Part shown: positions 9,988 to 21,600 of the stretch, in pieces
Position numbering within the stretch: position 1 is the stretch's first letter
Layout of the letters: each line of letters opens with the position of its first letter
From: Caulochytrium protostelioides
Taxonomy: Eukaryota; Chytridiomycota; Caulochytriomycetes; Caulochytriales; Caulochytriaceae
Direction: 5' to 3'
Length of the DNA: 64,000 bases
NCBI GenBank assembly: GCA_003615045.1
Contig: ML014158.1
Location: 1 to 64,000, forward strand
Position numbers and translations under genes: made by a program
Notes under the pieces: model-generated
Seen by the model: the letters and a program-made list of their open reading frames with translations, nothing else
The model's database searches: none
What the model was told of the DNA's origin: nothing

Positions 9988-10926
9988 TTAGTCGAAGAGA
10001 CCGAAGCCCATGTCGTCGTCGGACTCCTCCTCCTCCTCGGCAGGCTTCTCCTCGGCCTTGGCGGCGGCGCCCGAGGCGGCGGCCGGGGCGGCGGCGGCGA
10101 AGCGCGACGGGTCGGCGAGCATCTCCTTGAAGCGGGCGACCAGCGGGAAGGTGTACTCCTCGAGGTTGAGCGCGACGGCAACAAGGTCGGCAACGCGGTT
10201 CTTGAGCGAGTGCGGCACCGAGGCGACGGTCGGGCGGTTGATGGCCAGGGAGATGGCGGCGATGTTGGCGATACCCTGCTGGAGCTTCTCAACCATGTAC
10301 TCATCCGTGATGTCGAGGATGGCCGGGTCGAAGAGGTTGCCGCGGTCGTACACGTGCTGGACGGTCATACCGTAGGTGAACGGCGAGATGTTCAGCATGT
10401 TGAGCAGCGACGCCTGCGACGGGTCGACCTTGTTGCCGGGGGTGATGAGGTGGACGTCCGACACAATTTCGATGGTACCACGGGCAATCTTGGTGGGGAT
10501 GCCGAGGGCCTGGAAGAAGGAGGTCTTGCCGGGCTCCATGCCGGTGTTACCGGCCGGGACAATAACATCGACGGGGGCGACGGCACCAGCACGGGCAGGG
10601 GCCTGGACACGGTTGGACAGGATCTTCTCGCGGATCTCGGCGAGGTTGCCCTTGGTGAAGACGAAACCGATGTTGCCCTTGACAATGTTGAGGAGCTTCT
10701 CCCACTCGGGGTGCTCGCCAAGGTTCAGGCGGAGCGCACGGCGGACCATGGTGTTCTTGCCCATGAGGACGACACCCTCGCCGCGGAGCGACTGACGGAT
10801 CTGGTGCATCTGGTTGGACGAGACATTGTCGACGTTGACGACGAAGATGGTCGGGTACTCCTCAAGGTAAGAAGTCAGCTTAGTGAAGTAAGCTGCCTTC
10901 TTGGAGCGAGAGTCTCCCTTTGACAT
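9988..10926 (-). CDS. RPP0: 60S acidic ribosomal protein P0 (uL10)
   Basis: A core protein of the ribosomal stalk. It binds 28S rRNA and carries the P1/P2 dimers that recruit and activate translation GTPases. The frame is 312 residues from an ATG, the usual length for the family, without introns. The N-terminal L10 domain (about 5-105) shows [14 protein letters not shown] and [13 protein letters not shown]. The insertion domain shows [11 protein letters not shown] and [15 protein letters not shown]. The Ala-rich hinge is followed by the acidic stalk end [16 protein letters not shown], the conserved P-protein tail that contacts elongation factors. Orthology is clear. Confidence 0.98.
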   Translation of the reverse strand: MSKGDSRSKKAAYFTKLTSYLEEYPTIFVVNVDNVSSNQMHQIRQSLRGEGVVLMGKNTMVRRALRLNLGEHPEWEKLLNIVKGNIGFVFTKGNLAEIREKILSNRVQAPARAGAVAPVDVIVPAGNTGMEPGKTSFFQALGIPTKIARGTIEIVSDVHLITPGNKVDPSQASLLNMLNISPFTYGMTVQHVYDRGNLFDPAILDITDEYMVEKLQQGIANIAAISLAINRPTVASVPHSLKNRVADLVAVALNLEEYTFPLVARFKEMLADPSRFAAAAPAAASGAAAKAEEKPAEEEEESDDDMGFGLFD

Positions 10927-13064
10927 CGTGAAGTGTGTACAAGGGGTACCAAATGGGAATCAGGTACGAGGAGAGGTAGAGTGATCTGAAATCCAGTGGT
11001 GTTTGAAGACGAGAGAGGGGTTTTCCTAGAAGCAGAAAAACGATGCCAGCAGCAGCAATACAAGCAGAAACAAACGTGTGAGTTGAAGTGCATCTCAAGA
11101 AACCGATTTCGACAATTTCGGCATTGTACTGCCTGGACGCACATAAAGCGAAACGCGGCAGGTCCGTGGTACCGCGGACACCGTCCTGTCGCCAATGTAA
11201 GCATCTGCCCACGGCGCAATACATAGATGCTGACGCGACAAGACACGAACCGGACAGGGCCCTCGCACCGCTGGAGCGCCAGAAAGGCAAACGCCCGACA
11301 CAGGGCGCGTCGTGTCGAGGAGTCATTCCGAGGGCCATAGACCGGCGGGGCCTTGTTTTCGGCAACGCGTCTTCCGCGCTAGCATGAGCGGCCCTGACGC
11401 GTTATACCGGCCTGAGTGGCGCGGCACCAGCGGGTCATCGGCGTTGCCGTCTCGCGGCCCCGCCAGGCAGACCGCCATCACGACCACCGCGGAACGACGA
11501 GTCGGCGTCGACGGAAACGGTCACATACCGGTTAAGAAACGGGAAAACGAGAGGACGGGGGATGCAGGCGGCGCGTATCCAAGGGTTGGTGAGTCGGCTT
11601 CACACGCTGCGTATCACGTGTTCTGACACGAGCCCTTCACATACCCGCTCTGTGTTGGACACGACGCAAGCATGACTATTTTTCGTGATTGGGGTCATTG
11701 GTATACGCGGTGTGTTGGCCCGAGCCGACCGATGGATGGATGGATGGATGGATGGATGGGCGGCGGGGGCGGCATGAGTCTGCCGGCCAGCCACGGCAGA
11801 GCCCGCCTCCTGGCTGGGGCCCGGCGGTCGCACCGTGCAAAGGGGTTCTTCGTTCGACGGCCTGCGCCACAATTTTTCTTCGTTCCCGCAATGTGCGTGG
11901 CGAGGGGGTCATAAAGACGGCCCCTGCGCGCTCAGACGTCGTCTGGCTCGTCGGCTGGATCGTCGTCATTATCGACAGCCGTATGGCGTCGTTTGCCCCG
12001 TTGTGAACGGCTGAGCGAAAGGACATTACGAAGAAGCAGACAGATACCCTCTGTGAGGATTTCACTGTGAATGACCCCAGATCTGTAAAAGTCTCCTTCG
12101 TTGTAGGATGCCGCCAGACTTTCTTCAAATCTTTGGGTGCGATGGCGTCGGCCGTTGAGCCGACGAAGCGTCGGCACAGCGTCGCATGATTTACCAGCTT
12201 TAACAAGCGCTCTCGTGCCATCCTTGTTCATCTAATTGCGTTTTTGACTTACTATATGTGAAGCAGCGCACCTCACAAAACTGTGGGCTGAAGGGATGTC
12301 CGTCCGTCCAGGAAATAGACCTACGACTCAGTCAATCAAATGACCCTTTTTATGTTTTCTCATTCCTTTTTCTTTTTACCAATCTTGACCTCGCTGATTT
12401 CGTAGCTTTGAAAAGCAAGTCTTTAGCAGAGATCCTACGCATGATTTCTCATTGTAGTCATATCTTTTACACAGAATTCATGGTAACTGGCCATCAAAAA
12501 GATCAACAAAAGTGACCCCTCGAATAATCCAATACTTTTGTACAGCATATGCTGTAACATGCATGTATCCGCAATAGATGGGTTAGCGTCGCGGGTTGTT
12601 ACGGATCTGCAAACTCCCGCTTTCCCCCAAATTCCATGATCGTCACGCAAAGGGTTTGGGATGTCTGGGTCGCAACGCCACGCCACGCCACAGCACGACG
12701 TGGCGCGCCACCGCTCCAGCACCGAGGGAAAGGGTGTTGGGCTCAAGCAAGGCCCCCGTGTCGTTGCGGTGCCGCCCCGGCTCGGACCGCCCTGCCGACC
12801 CGCCAGGAGCCGTTAGCTCCGTTCGCTCGTGCCGATACCCTTCGATTCACATCAACGCTGTAGAACACGGGCGAAAGTCTACGACATCGGGACCATCCAG
12901 AAAATGTCTTTTGCTTTCGTTCGACGTGTTGAAGCGCTCTGTCTAGCATCTGTTCTGTTCGGATCAATTTAGGCGGACCTTGCTGCTCCTTCTCGGTGAC
13001 CGAGACCGACCTTCGTCAGATCTGCCGTTTTCACCATTTTTATAACCTATAACTTATCTCAGCC
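10927..13064. other. Intergenic region, divergent promoters of P0 and WD40 genes
   Basis: No supported gene. It contains a (GATG)n tract at 11731-11760 and a conspicuously AT-richer island at about 12230-12560 with T-rich runs. The short frames in the island have no recognisable domain. The DNA next to 10926 and 13065 should hold the two divergent promoters. Confidence 0.5.
11731..11760 (+). repeat. (GATG)n microsatellite
   Basis: About seven GATG units, mostly uninterrupted. Confidence 0.9.
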
Positions 13065-14264
13065 ATGACCACGCCGATCCCAGATCTCGGTCCGCACGTG
13101 GGCACCGTGGCCGATGATTTCCTGCAGAGCGATGACGCGATCGCGCGCGGGATCGCGCGCCAGGTCAAGCAGCGCAAGACGGTGCGCGAGGGTCGTCCGA
13201 TCATGCTCGGCAGCAAAGCGCTGTGCCTCGCACTGACGCCAGACGGCCGCTCGGCCTTTGTCGGCGATGCGCGGCACCAGTTGCGCCGCGTCGACCTCGC
13301 TTCCGGCGCCATTGGCACTGTCTTCAACGGCCACGGCGGGCCTGTGACCTGCGTGCAGACGATCTGCGACGCCCACGGCGAGGCCAAGACCGTCCTCACC
13401 GGCTCGTGGGACAACACGGCGCGGTGGTGGGACGCCCAGACGGGCCAGCTGATCCGGACCTTCTCGGGGCACGACGGCTATGTGCGCTGCTTGATTGCGT
13501 TTCCGAACGAGAACACGCTGTATACGGGCTCGATGGACGGCACGCTGCGCGTGTGGGACATGGAAACTGGCACATGCCGCCGGTCGGTAGTCCCGCATCC
13601 GCAGCAGCTCGGACTCTCCGCCTTAGCCTATGACCCGGCGACCGATTCTTTCTTTTTGGCCTTCAGCGCCCCCGAGATCATCCAGTTTAAGCGCGAAACG
13701 CTGACGGTCGAGCGTTTGCTCGAAGGCCACCAGACCAACGTCCACGACCTGGTGCTTGGCGACGTTGGCGACGAGACGCTGTGGAGCGTGAGCAGCGACA
13801 AGACCGCCAAGCGCTGGGATCTCTTCCGCCATACCTGCGACGCGACGCTCGAGCATCCCGACTTCGTGCAGGCCGTCGTGCCCGTGCACATGCCCGACGG
13901 CACGATGTTGATTGCGACGGGCGCCCGAGACGAGGCCATCCGCTTCTGGGACCCCGTCACCGACCAGTGTGTTCACCGCATCACGTCGCACTTCGACGCC
14001 ATTACGGCGCTGGTGGTGGACACGCCGCGTCAGCGGCTGTGGAGCGCCAGTCTCGATGGCACGTTGCGCCAGTGGGATCTGACGTCCATCATCCCACAGC
14101 GCGCGAGCGACCAGGCTGCCACCCAGCCTGTGGTCGACGCGGCGGCGAAGGCCGCCGGTCCCGCGGCACCGGCACCGGAAAAGATCCCGGCGCGGCGGTC
14201 AAAGCTCGCCATGAGCGCCGAGGAAGAAGCCGAGCTGGCCGAGCTGCTCTCGGACGACGAGTAA
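13065..14264 (+). CDS. WD40-repeat protein, seven blades
   Basis: A single-exon gene of 399 residues from an ATG. After a 45-residue N-terminal segment there are seven WD40 repeats (about 50-340). The clearest are TGSWDNTARWWD, TGSMDGTLRVWD, SSDKTAKRWD and SASLDGTLRQWD, so the protein should form one beta-propeller scaffold. Blade 4 is the most degenerate. An Ala-rich linker leads to an acidic C-terminal helix, MSAEEEAELAELLSDDE, which looks like a short interaction motif. I considered eIF3i but the blade sequences do not match it well, and I cannot name an orthologue. The gene converges with the ZMYND10 gene, with 157 bp between the stops. Confidence 0.85.
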   Translation: MTTPIPDLGPHVGTVADDFLQSDDAIARGIARQVKQRKTVREGRPIMLGSKALCLALTPDGRSAFVGDARHQLRRVDLASGAIGTVFNGHGGPVTCVQTICDAHGEAKTVLTGSWDNTARWWDAQTGQLIRTFSGHDGYVRCLIAFPNENTLYTGSMDGTLRVWDMETGTCRRSVVPHPQQLGLSALAYDPATDSFFLAFSAPEIIQFKRETLTVERLLEGHQTNVHDLVLGDVGDETLWSVSSDKTAKRWDLFRHTCDATLEHPDFVQAVVPVHMPDGTMLIATGARDEAIRFWDPVTDQCVHRITSHFDAITALVVDTPRQRLWSASLDGTLRQWDLTSIIPQRASDQAATQPVVDAAAKAAGPAAPAPEKIPARRSKLAMSAEEEAELAELLSDDE

Positions 14265-14421
14265 ACCGACATTTCCCATCAACGTCATCTCATGGCGATC
14301 CTGCCATGGACGTGTTTGCTTGTGTGTACATAGTTTATGAACTTCTCTCTTTTTGTTTGTATAAGACAGATGGAAGAGCGACGATCGAACGTGAGAGGGA
14401 GAGCGAGATCGGTGTCGAAGC

Positions 14422-15939
14422 TTAGACTTGGGCGGCACGCGCCGTGTCGCCGTTGGTGGCAACGTTCTCGCGCTGGACCGAGGTGGCGAGGACATCACAC
14501 ATGGGTTTGTGAGCCTTCCAGACGCCGACTTGGCATGCGCGACCGCAGTACCATGCGTTGCGACACCGCGAGCAGCGCTGTGTCGCGACGGCGCCACACC
14601 GCTCGCACTTCGGTTCGCCTAGGTATGGCTCGAGCGCGTCCATGTTATACAAGCGGCCGAGCTGCGCCAGCAGGGATGCTTCGCTGCTGCTGCCTGCGGC
14701 GGCGCCGCTCTGTGCGCGCGTGGCGTCGGCGGCGGCCGCGGTGCTAGTGGAGGTGCGTAGATAAAATGTGGCGCGCTGCGCGACGGCGTTCCAGTCGGCG
14801 CTGTCGATCTGGACGGCGAGGTCGCTCAGTTCGACGACCTGAGCCATGGCGCGGGCAGCGTTTTCGGCGGCCTCCTCGCCGGCGCCGGCTTGTTCGCTGC
14901 GCGTGGCGTGGAGAATGGCGACCTGCGCGACGTACCGCTCGAGCCGCTCGATCACGGGCAGCTGGTCGCGCAGCGTCGCGGTGAAGACGTCGCTCAGGGA
15001 CATCACGTGGCGCACGCGGAACGCGGTGAATGGATACCGCGTCTGGAACGCGGGCTCGAGCAGCAGGTTGTACAGCAGGAGCCAGACCTGTGCTTCCGTC
15101 TTGCCGAGCCGCGGCACATCGTCATGCGCGAGCGCCTCCCAGCGGCCCTCGTTGAACCGCTCCAGCGTCGCTTCGCGGCGCCCCGGCGCCGGACTGGCCG
15201 CCTTGGCGTCGGTGGACACGCGCCGACGAATCCACGGCGCGTTATGGATAAGATAGATCGCCGCAGCGGGGACATCGTGATGCCCGAAGAGCCGTTGCTG
15301 CGCGCCAAGCGGCAGGGCCTCACCGCACTCGGTGATGTAGCGCAGCACCGAGATCGACGTCATGGCGATCGTGAATTGGAGCTGCGTCCGGTGCGCCTGT
15401 AGGTCGGCCGCTGGATCGCTCGGAGCCGCGAGCTGCGCGGGCGATGCGGCCGGGGGTACCTCCTGCGGGGCCCGCGCCGCGGTCGCTTCGGCGGTATTGA
15501 GCCAAGCCACCCGCGTGGCGCAGTAGTCGATCAGATCCGGCAGCACGGGTCCGAGGGCGAGGACATGGGGCTGGTGGAACAGCACGATCTCGAGCAGGTT
15601 CATGAGCGTGGCCTCGTGGAACAGCAGAAAGTAGGCTTTGATGTGCGCCTGCTGCAGAACGGCAGGGTCGAGCTTGGGCCACACGTGCGCCTTCCAGGCG
15701 CCGATGCGGATGAGGTTGGCCGCGAGGACGGCGAGCTTGCCGCGCTCGGCCAGCAGGTCGCCCACGAACTCCTCGACCTGATGCTGGACGCTGTAGTGTG
15801 CACGGTTGTTGAGGCGCTCGGCGAGGATGTGCTGCTGAAACCAGAGGTCGGAGCCATACTGGTCGAGCGGGACGGGCTGGATCTCATCGACACAGCGCTC
15901 CGTCTCTTCGCGTGTGAGCGCGTGCTGCGACGGCTCCAT
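14422..15939 (-). CDS. ZMYND10: ZMYND10-like dynein arm assembly factor
   Basis: Cytoplasmic preassembly factor for axonemal dynein arms (DNAAF7). It is known to act with chaperones before the arms enter the flagellum. The ATG at 15939 gives 505 residues; the frame opens 22 codons earlier but without an ATG. The N-terminal half matches the family: LWFQQHILAERLNNRAH, then WKAHVWPKL, then the diagnostic FHEATLMNLLEIVLFH and LIDYCATRVAWL. A C-terminal MYND zinc finger (about 445-490) has C-x2-C in CERCGAVATQRC, SRCRNAWYC, and a closing HKPMC. The gene is strong evidence that the organism has a motile flagellum at some stage. It is downstream of and in tandem with PSMA6. Confidence 0.93.
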   Translation of the reverse strand: MEPSQHALTREETERCVDEIQPVPLDQYGSDLWFQQHILAERLNNRAHYSVQHQVEEFVGDLLAERGKLAVLAANLIRIGAWKAHVWPKLDPAVLQQAHIKAYFLLFHEATLMNLLEIVLFHQPHVLALGPVLPDLIDYCATRVAWLNTAEATAARAPQEVPPAASPAQLAAPSDPAADLQAHRTQLQFTIAMTSISVLRYITECGEALPLGAQQRLFGHHDVPAAAIYLIHNAPWIRRRVSTDAKAASPAPGRREATLERFNEGRWEALAHDDVPRLGKTEAQVWLLLYNLLLEPAFQTRYPFTAFRVRHVMSLSDVFTATLRDQLPVIERLERYVAQVAILHATRSEQAGAGEEAAENAARAMAQVVELSDLAVQIDSADWNAVAQRATFYLRTSTSTAAAADATRAQSGAAAGSSSEASLLAQLGRLYNMDALEPYLGEPKCERCGAVATQRCSRCRNAWYCGRACQVGVWKAHKPMCDVLATSVQRENVATNGDTARAAQV

Positions 15940-16644
15940 CGCGGCTGCGGTGCACCTTTCCGGTGGGTGACTGGAGCAAGAATGCCAAAGGTAATGGATG
16001 GTCACGACGCCGGGTGGTCTGTCGGAATAGCTGTCGTTCTGGACGGGATGAAGCGAGGGCGGCGAGAAATCCGTGATTTCTCGGGAGTGATATCGTGGTA
16101 TGCGGCCGGCAAGAGCGCATCTTTACCGCTGATCCCCGCCACCATCGCTTACGATTTCGAAGATCGTGGCGATCTTCTTGTTCTCGATGCATCATGGATG
16201 GCTGATACAGCGTGTTTCAAACGTCGACTGGGACTAGGACCACCCTCGGTGTGGCGCTCGCCGGCCTTCCTGATCGCCCTCGCTGTCGGTCCGGGGCCCC
16301 ACCCGCCAGCACGGGGACCCCACTTTGCTGGCGCCACGGCTCGGCCGGCTCGTGGCGCCTGAGCCCCCACCACCGTCGGTCTTCCCGTTCCGCCATTCGC
16401 CCCTGTGGAGCCACGTGCCACCCACTCACCAGCTGTGAATGCCGCTGCCGCCGCCGATGGGCAACGCACAGGCACAAGAAGTCCACCGGAAAGAAGTCCT
16501 CCTTCTTCTATCCATGATCCCACGCGTGGCTACGATCGAATCGAGGGAAATAAGACACGGAAGTGAGACGTATCTGAGGGTTACATCAGGACCGCGACCT
16601 ATTGCAAGGATCAGTCATTCGCATTGGTCAAGTGGACTGCCGGC
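15940..16644. other. Intergenic, no gene seen
   Basis: Between the ZMYND10 start and the PSMA6 stop. Only GC-biased shadow frames are present; no RNA gene is visible. Confidence 0.5.
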
Positions 16645-17891
16645 TTAGTCAGCCTTCTCGATAATGCGGTTGAGGTGCTCCTCGACCTCGGCCTCGGAGA
16701 ACTTGCGGAAATGCGGGTTCTCCTTAGTGGTGATACCGATCTCAAGCTCCGAGGGCTGGAAGTCGACGGCGAGCACGTTCGAGAGTGTGTTAATGGCGAG
16801 CTCGATCGTCTCCTCGGTGCTGAGCTCCGGGTCCTTCTTGAGTTTCTTTTCAAGGTAGTTGACGGCCTCCTGGTGCTTCGCGCCCGCGGACGTCGCCTTG
16901 TAGCCGACGAAGTAGCCAGCGGGATCAGTCTTGTAGAGCATCGGGCCGCGCTCGTCGTCGTAGCCGATGATGATCATCGACACGCCCAGTGGCCGCATCG
17001 CGGCCTGCTGCGTGTAGACCTGGTTGATGTCGGCCATGCGTTTCGCCATCATGTCCGCGGGGATCTCGTAGCCATACTTGTAGCGGAAGTCGGCGGCCTC
17101 CGACCGCGCGCGGACGACCTGGTCGCGCGCATCGGCCTCATTGCCAGTCATCACGCACCCGAGCTTCGGCGTGATCTGGAAGACATGGTTGATGGTCGAC
17201 GGGTCAATCAGCTTGTCCTGTTGAATCCGCATCCGCATCGGAAACGACGCCGACGACGGTTAGGATCAGAGCGCGGCATCCCGACATGACGATGTCATGC
17301 GATAAGAAAAATTCATCCATGGGCCGTGAGTCAACTGCTAGAAACCCAGCAAGGGGGGCATGATTGGAGCGATGGATCGAGCGAGATCGCGACTTACGGG
17401 AACCTTCTTCTTGGTGCACACCACCGAGCAGTCCGACCCGCGAACCGCGACGGCCGTCTGGCCCGAGTTGACAATTGCCTTAAAGGCATATTCTGCGATG
17501 TTCATCACAAAAAAATGGATAAAAGAGGATGAGTCTCCCGTTTCTTGGGATGCCACGCGACGCCGATCGAACCAAACTCCAGCCACACGCATTTGGATCC
17601 GACGGCCGCACCGCCAGGCACGCCATCGTCTTGCATGCTCCTGTACGCGCTGCGATGTGTTTCTCTCGAGCAACAGCCTGATCGCGTCGCGGCGCCGGCC
17701 ATCGATCATACGGGCGCAAGGCCTGCGGCGGGGGTTGATAGCCGAGGCGTCGTCCAGACCCGAAGCGCGTTTTGGCCGCGATGCGCGCGATTCGCGGTAC
17801 GCAAGGTGCACTTACCCACTTGGTACAAGCGACCTTCTGGGGAAAAGATCGTGATGTGCTGGTCGAATGCCGACTGCGAGCGGCTGGCCAT
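16645..17891 (-). CDS. PSMA6: 20S proteasome subunit alpha1 (PSMA6/Scl1), 3 exons
   Basis: Alpha-ring subunit of the 20S proteasome core. I infer three exons: 17891-17816 (ATG; encodes the alpha-subunit signature [17 protein letters not shown]), 17492-17398 (YAFKAI, then [18 protein letters not shown]) and 17217-16645. Both donors are GTAAGT and both acceptors end in CAG. The joined product is 247 residues, matching the 246 of human PSMA6. Exon 3 has [35 protein letters not shown] and [17 protein letters not shown], all typical of alpha1. As in all alpha subunits there is no N-terminal catalytic Thr. Introns are 323 and 180 bp. Confidence 0.96.
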
Positions 17892-18644
17892 GGCGGGGGG
17901 CGGGCGGCAGGGGTTCGAGGAGGGGGAAGGCCTCGGGCGATCCGAACAATGCGACCAAGGACGTCGCCTCGATGGGGAGCCGCAGAGCCGAGCGGGAGCT
18001 GATGAAACGCGAGCGACGGTCGACGGAGGCAACCGTGAAGAGACGCGAGGAAGGTTCGGCGGGCGGGGAAGGCGCGTCGTGCAGTGAACAAAGGGTGGCC
18101 GGGTGACGCGTCGTTTCAGAACGCGGGAGACGGAAGACGGAACCGAACGGTCGGTTGCCAAGGCATCGTCACAGTCATCGTCATGGCCATCGCCACAGGG
18201 ATCGATATATCGCGCGAAGGCTTTTGAGACCGCGATACCTGGATGAGACGTGAGCTTTCGCGTCCGACGAGGGCAAGGATCGCCCCGTCACGCGAGCGCT
18301 GCGGTTGGCCCACGCCGTTGATCTTGGGCCAGGCCAGCGAGGGCGGGAACGGCGGCGCGTCGAGAGCCCTGCTGGCCCCGGCGAGGGCCGCTCCCGCCAG
18401 GGCGCCACACCGCCCGCCCCTGCGCCACTTCGCTCTTCCCTGCGCTCGACCTGGTCCAACAGGGAGCCGCCGCGGTATGAACCTCCAGCGATGCGCAGGC
18501 GGTCATCGATTTTCTTCAGTCAATCGCCACGAGCATCAGCGCTGGTCTATCGCGATGATGCACTACACGATCAGACGAGTTGACACGAGATGACATGGCA
18601 TTGGTCGATAACAGACTCAGGATGGTCCCATCGCGATTAACGGG
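17892..18644. other. Intergenic, PSMA6 upstream region
   Basis: No supported gene. It holds the PSMA6 promoter and the 3' flank of the next gene. I did not find a proteasome-type GGTGGCAAA control element. Confidence 0.5.
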
Positions 18645-21600
18645 TTAAATGAGAGAGGCCTGACGGAGCCGCGCGATCCACGCGACGGCGAGGGCGCGGA
18701 CCTCCTCCGACAGGACGGGCAGCGGCACATGGACGTCGCGCGACGGGGACCACGCCGGCGGTGCAGTCACGCCGGAAGCAGCGTCGGCGTCGGCCTCGAG
18801 GTACTCGATCAGCTCCGTCGAGCGCGCCGTATGCCCGTCGCGGCGCTCACTCAGCGCTATCTCGACCCAGAAGAAGGCGCTGCCGGGATGGGTGCCGTTC
18901 CTCGCTTCCTCCGGCACGACGACGGCGGCGGCGGCGTCGGCGACGCTCATCCCGGCGCGGTCGCGCTCCCGGCGCGCGGTCTCGCGGTTCGCCTGGGCGT
19001 GGCGCAGCACGGCGAGCACCCATGCTGCCGATGCCGGAACGTCGCTCGGCGCCACAGACGGGACGCGCACCGTCGCCGGGTAGAGGAGATACTGCTGCCA
19101 CGCTCGCCGCACGGCATCGGGAACATCACCCGTCACCGCCGAGACGAGCAGCCCGCGCCACGACGCCGGGAGGGCCGACGACAGGGTGGCCGGGAGGGGC
19201 CACGGGCCGAGCCATGCGCGCCACAGCGCGAGGAAGGCGGGATGCGCGTCCGTGGGCGCCGTCGCCGCCGACAGGACCGTGGCTGCCGTCGGATCGGCGA
19301 GCGCGCAGACGAGTCGGAAGAGGGGCGGGAGCGCAGCGGTCGCCGCCGATGCGTTGGGAGAAGCGGGCGCCGCGGCGCGCGGCGGCGGCGGCGACCCGTC
19401 GAGCGGGCTCCACGGGGCGGCGGCGGCGGGCGCGGGCGGACCAAACAGCAGAGCCATCGCCGACTCGAGCGCCGGCGCGACGGCGGCGTCCGAGACGGTC
19501 GCAGACCATGTCTGCAGCCAGGTCGCCACCAACGGCGGCGGCGACGTCGGCGGCGACGTCGGCGGCGTCGGTCCGTCCATGTCGCTGCCACCGTCGAACG
19601 CGTCATGGATGCCCGAGGCATCAAGATCATCGACCGTGTCGGCAGCGAGCGACCCGGCGCGTGCGGCGGCCGCGTCCTGGACCCAGCGGAGGGCGCCCTC
19701 GCCGCGGCGCCACACAGCGGTGAGCAGCGCGACGGCGGCGAGCGGCGCATACGCGCCGTTGTAGGCAAGCACGGCCAGCAGGCGTGCCATCCCCATTTCG
19801 GGGTCGGGCACGAACTGCATCGCGTCAAAGGCCTGCATCAGATGGGCAAAGCTCGGCGACCCCGTCCACTGCATCTGGCCCAGCAGGTGCAGGATGCCCA
19901 AACCGGCATTCAGCTGCTCGCAGCACCGGTCGAGGGCCGGCGGGCGCTCGAAGGTGGGCGGGTCGACGCCCGCGGCAGCGGCGGCGGCGACGGCAGCCGC
20001 GGCTGCAGGACCCCTGCCGGGGGGCCGCCGCGCGAGACGGAGCAGCGTGGCTTGGGTCTTTGTGTAGCTCTTGACGGCACGGCGGAGCAGGAACGCGCCC
20101 TGGATCTCTTTGCCGCGCCAGATGGCCCAGGCGCCCTGGATGAGCAGCCACTCGGCGCACTGCAGCTGGCGGCCCTCGTGGTCGAGCGACGCCGTGATCG
20201 GCGGCGTCAGGGCCATCGCCGGTGCGCCGTGGACGCCGTCCTGCTCCTGGCTCGTGGACAGCAGCAGCGGCGCCAGAGCCGAGCGCGGCCGCAGGGCTCC
20301 CGCGGCGGCCGGCGACGACGAAAGCGAGGTCGATGACGCCGGACTTAGCCACGACGCCGTCACGCTCCCGCTCAGCGATCCGTCGGCCAAATGGGCCGAG
20401 GCGCTCCCGAGCCGGCGGAAGAGGGCGTCGTGCCGCTTGTAGAGGGCGTCCAGCGTGAGAAGCGCGCTTTCCTGGCCGCCCCCCGCCAGATACGCGAGCC
20501 ACGCGCCGCGGGCCTCTGCGAGGATGGCATCGGCTTGGGCCTCAGGGGTCATCTGCGTCGCAGACCCTGGCGCCGGCGCCGGTGCCGGTAGCGAGCCGTG
20601 GCGCAGCATCGCGCGCGTCGCGTCCAGATCGGCGGTGCCCCGAAAATGCGTGATCTGCCACGGCAGCGCGACGCGTGGCCGGCCGAGCTCGAAGCCGGCC
20701 GGGCTGAGCGCCGCTTCGATGAGATCGAGATCAACGCCGACGTCGGTCGGGCCGTCGCTGGCGCCGCCCAGGCTGGCCGCCGAGCCGCCCATGAGCAGCG
20801 ACGACGGCGCGCGGCCGGGTATCCCGCCCTGCGGCGCGATGGCCATGCCGTCGCTCTCGACCTCCGCATCTGCGTCACCCCGGTCGGAGTCGCCGCTGTG
20901 CAGGGAGGACGACGAGGCCGCGAGGCTATTCCGCATGGAGGCGCGCATAGGATTCAACGCGGACGGCGCGAGATAGGTGCCCGTGATGCCGTGCTCGCGG
21001 CGCTGCGGGGCGTGGGCACGGAGCGCCGTGGCGGCGTGGTGCGCCGGCAACGAGGCGCTGTGAGCATTCGCGATCGCTGCCATGTTGTAGGGCCGACGGT
21101 ACTTGGTCGCGCCCGCCGGCGACGCCGGGAACATGCCGCGCGGGTCGTGCAGCGAGAAGTGTTCGGCGGTCAGGCTGGGCGGCGGCTGCGGCTGGTGGCG
21201 CGGGTTGGCGCGGTGGAAAGGGTGGCCGCTGAGGGAGGTCCGCATCGCCTCGGGGACATCCTGCGCCACCGTCGCGCCGTCGCCGTCGCCGTCGTCGTTG
21301 CCGTAGAGGGGCGGGTGCGGGGCATGGGGCATTCCCAGCCGCTGCTGGCTGCCGCTGAGGCTGCCCTGGCCATGACCGGTATGGGAGCGGAATGAGCCCG
21401 ATCCGCCGTCGCCGCCACCCGCGCTGGGGTGCATCTTGACCTGGATGGGCAGACTAGCGGCCATCGGCGACCCCATCTTGAGGTGGTCGAGGCGCGGATG
21501 CAGCATGTCCTGATGCGCCGACGGCGCCGCGGAGCTCGGCGATGCGGCGGGCGATGTCGAGGCGGGTGGCGCCAGCCGCAGGGCGTTCGTCCCATGGGCG

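Noticed and set aside
13065-14264. First thought that the WD40 protein was eIF3i
   Set aside because: The blade sequences and the acidic tail do not fit eIF3i; kept as an unnamed WD40 protein.
18729-20336. 535-codon plus-strand frame over the Iml2-like gene
   Set aside because: Very Arg/Gly-rich, no domain, fully antisense to a better-supported gene.
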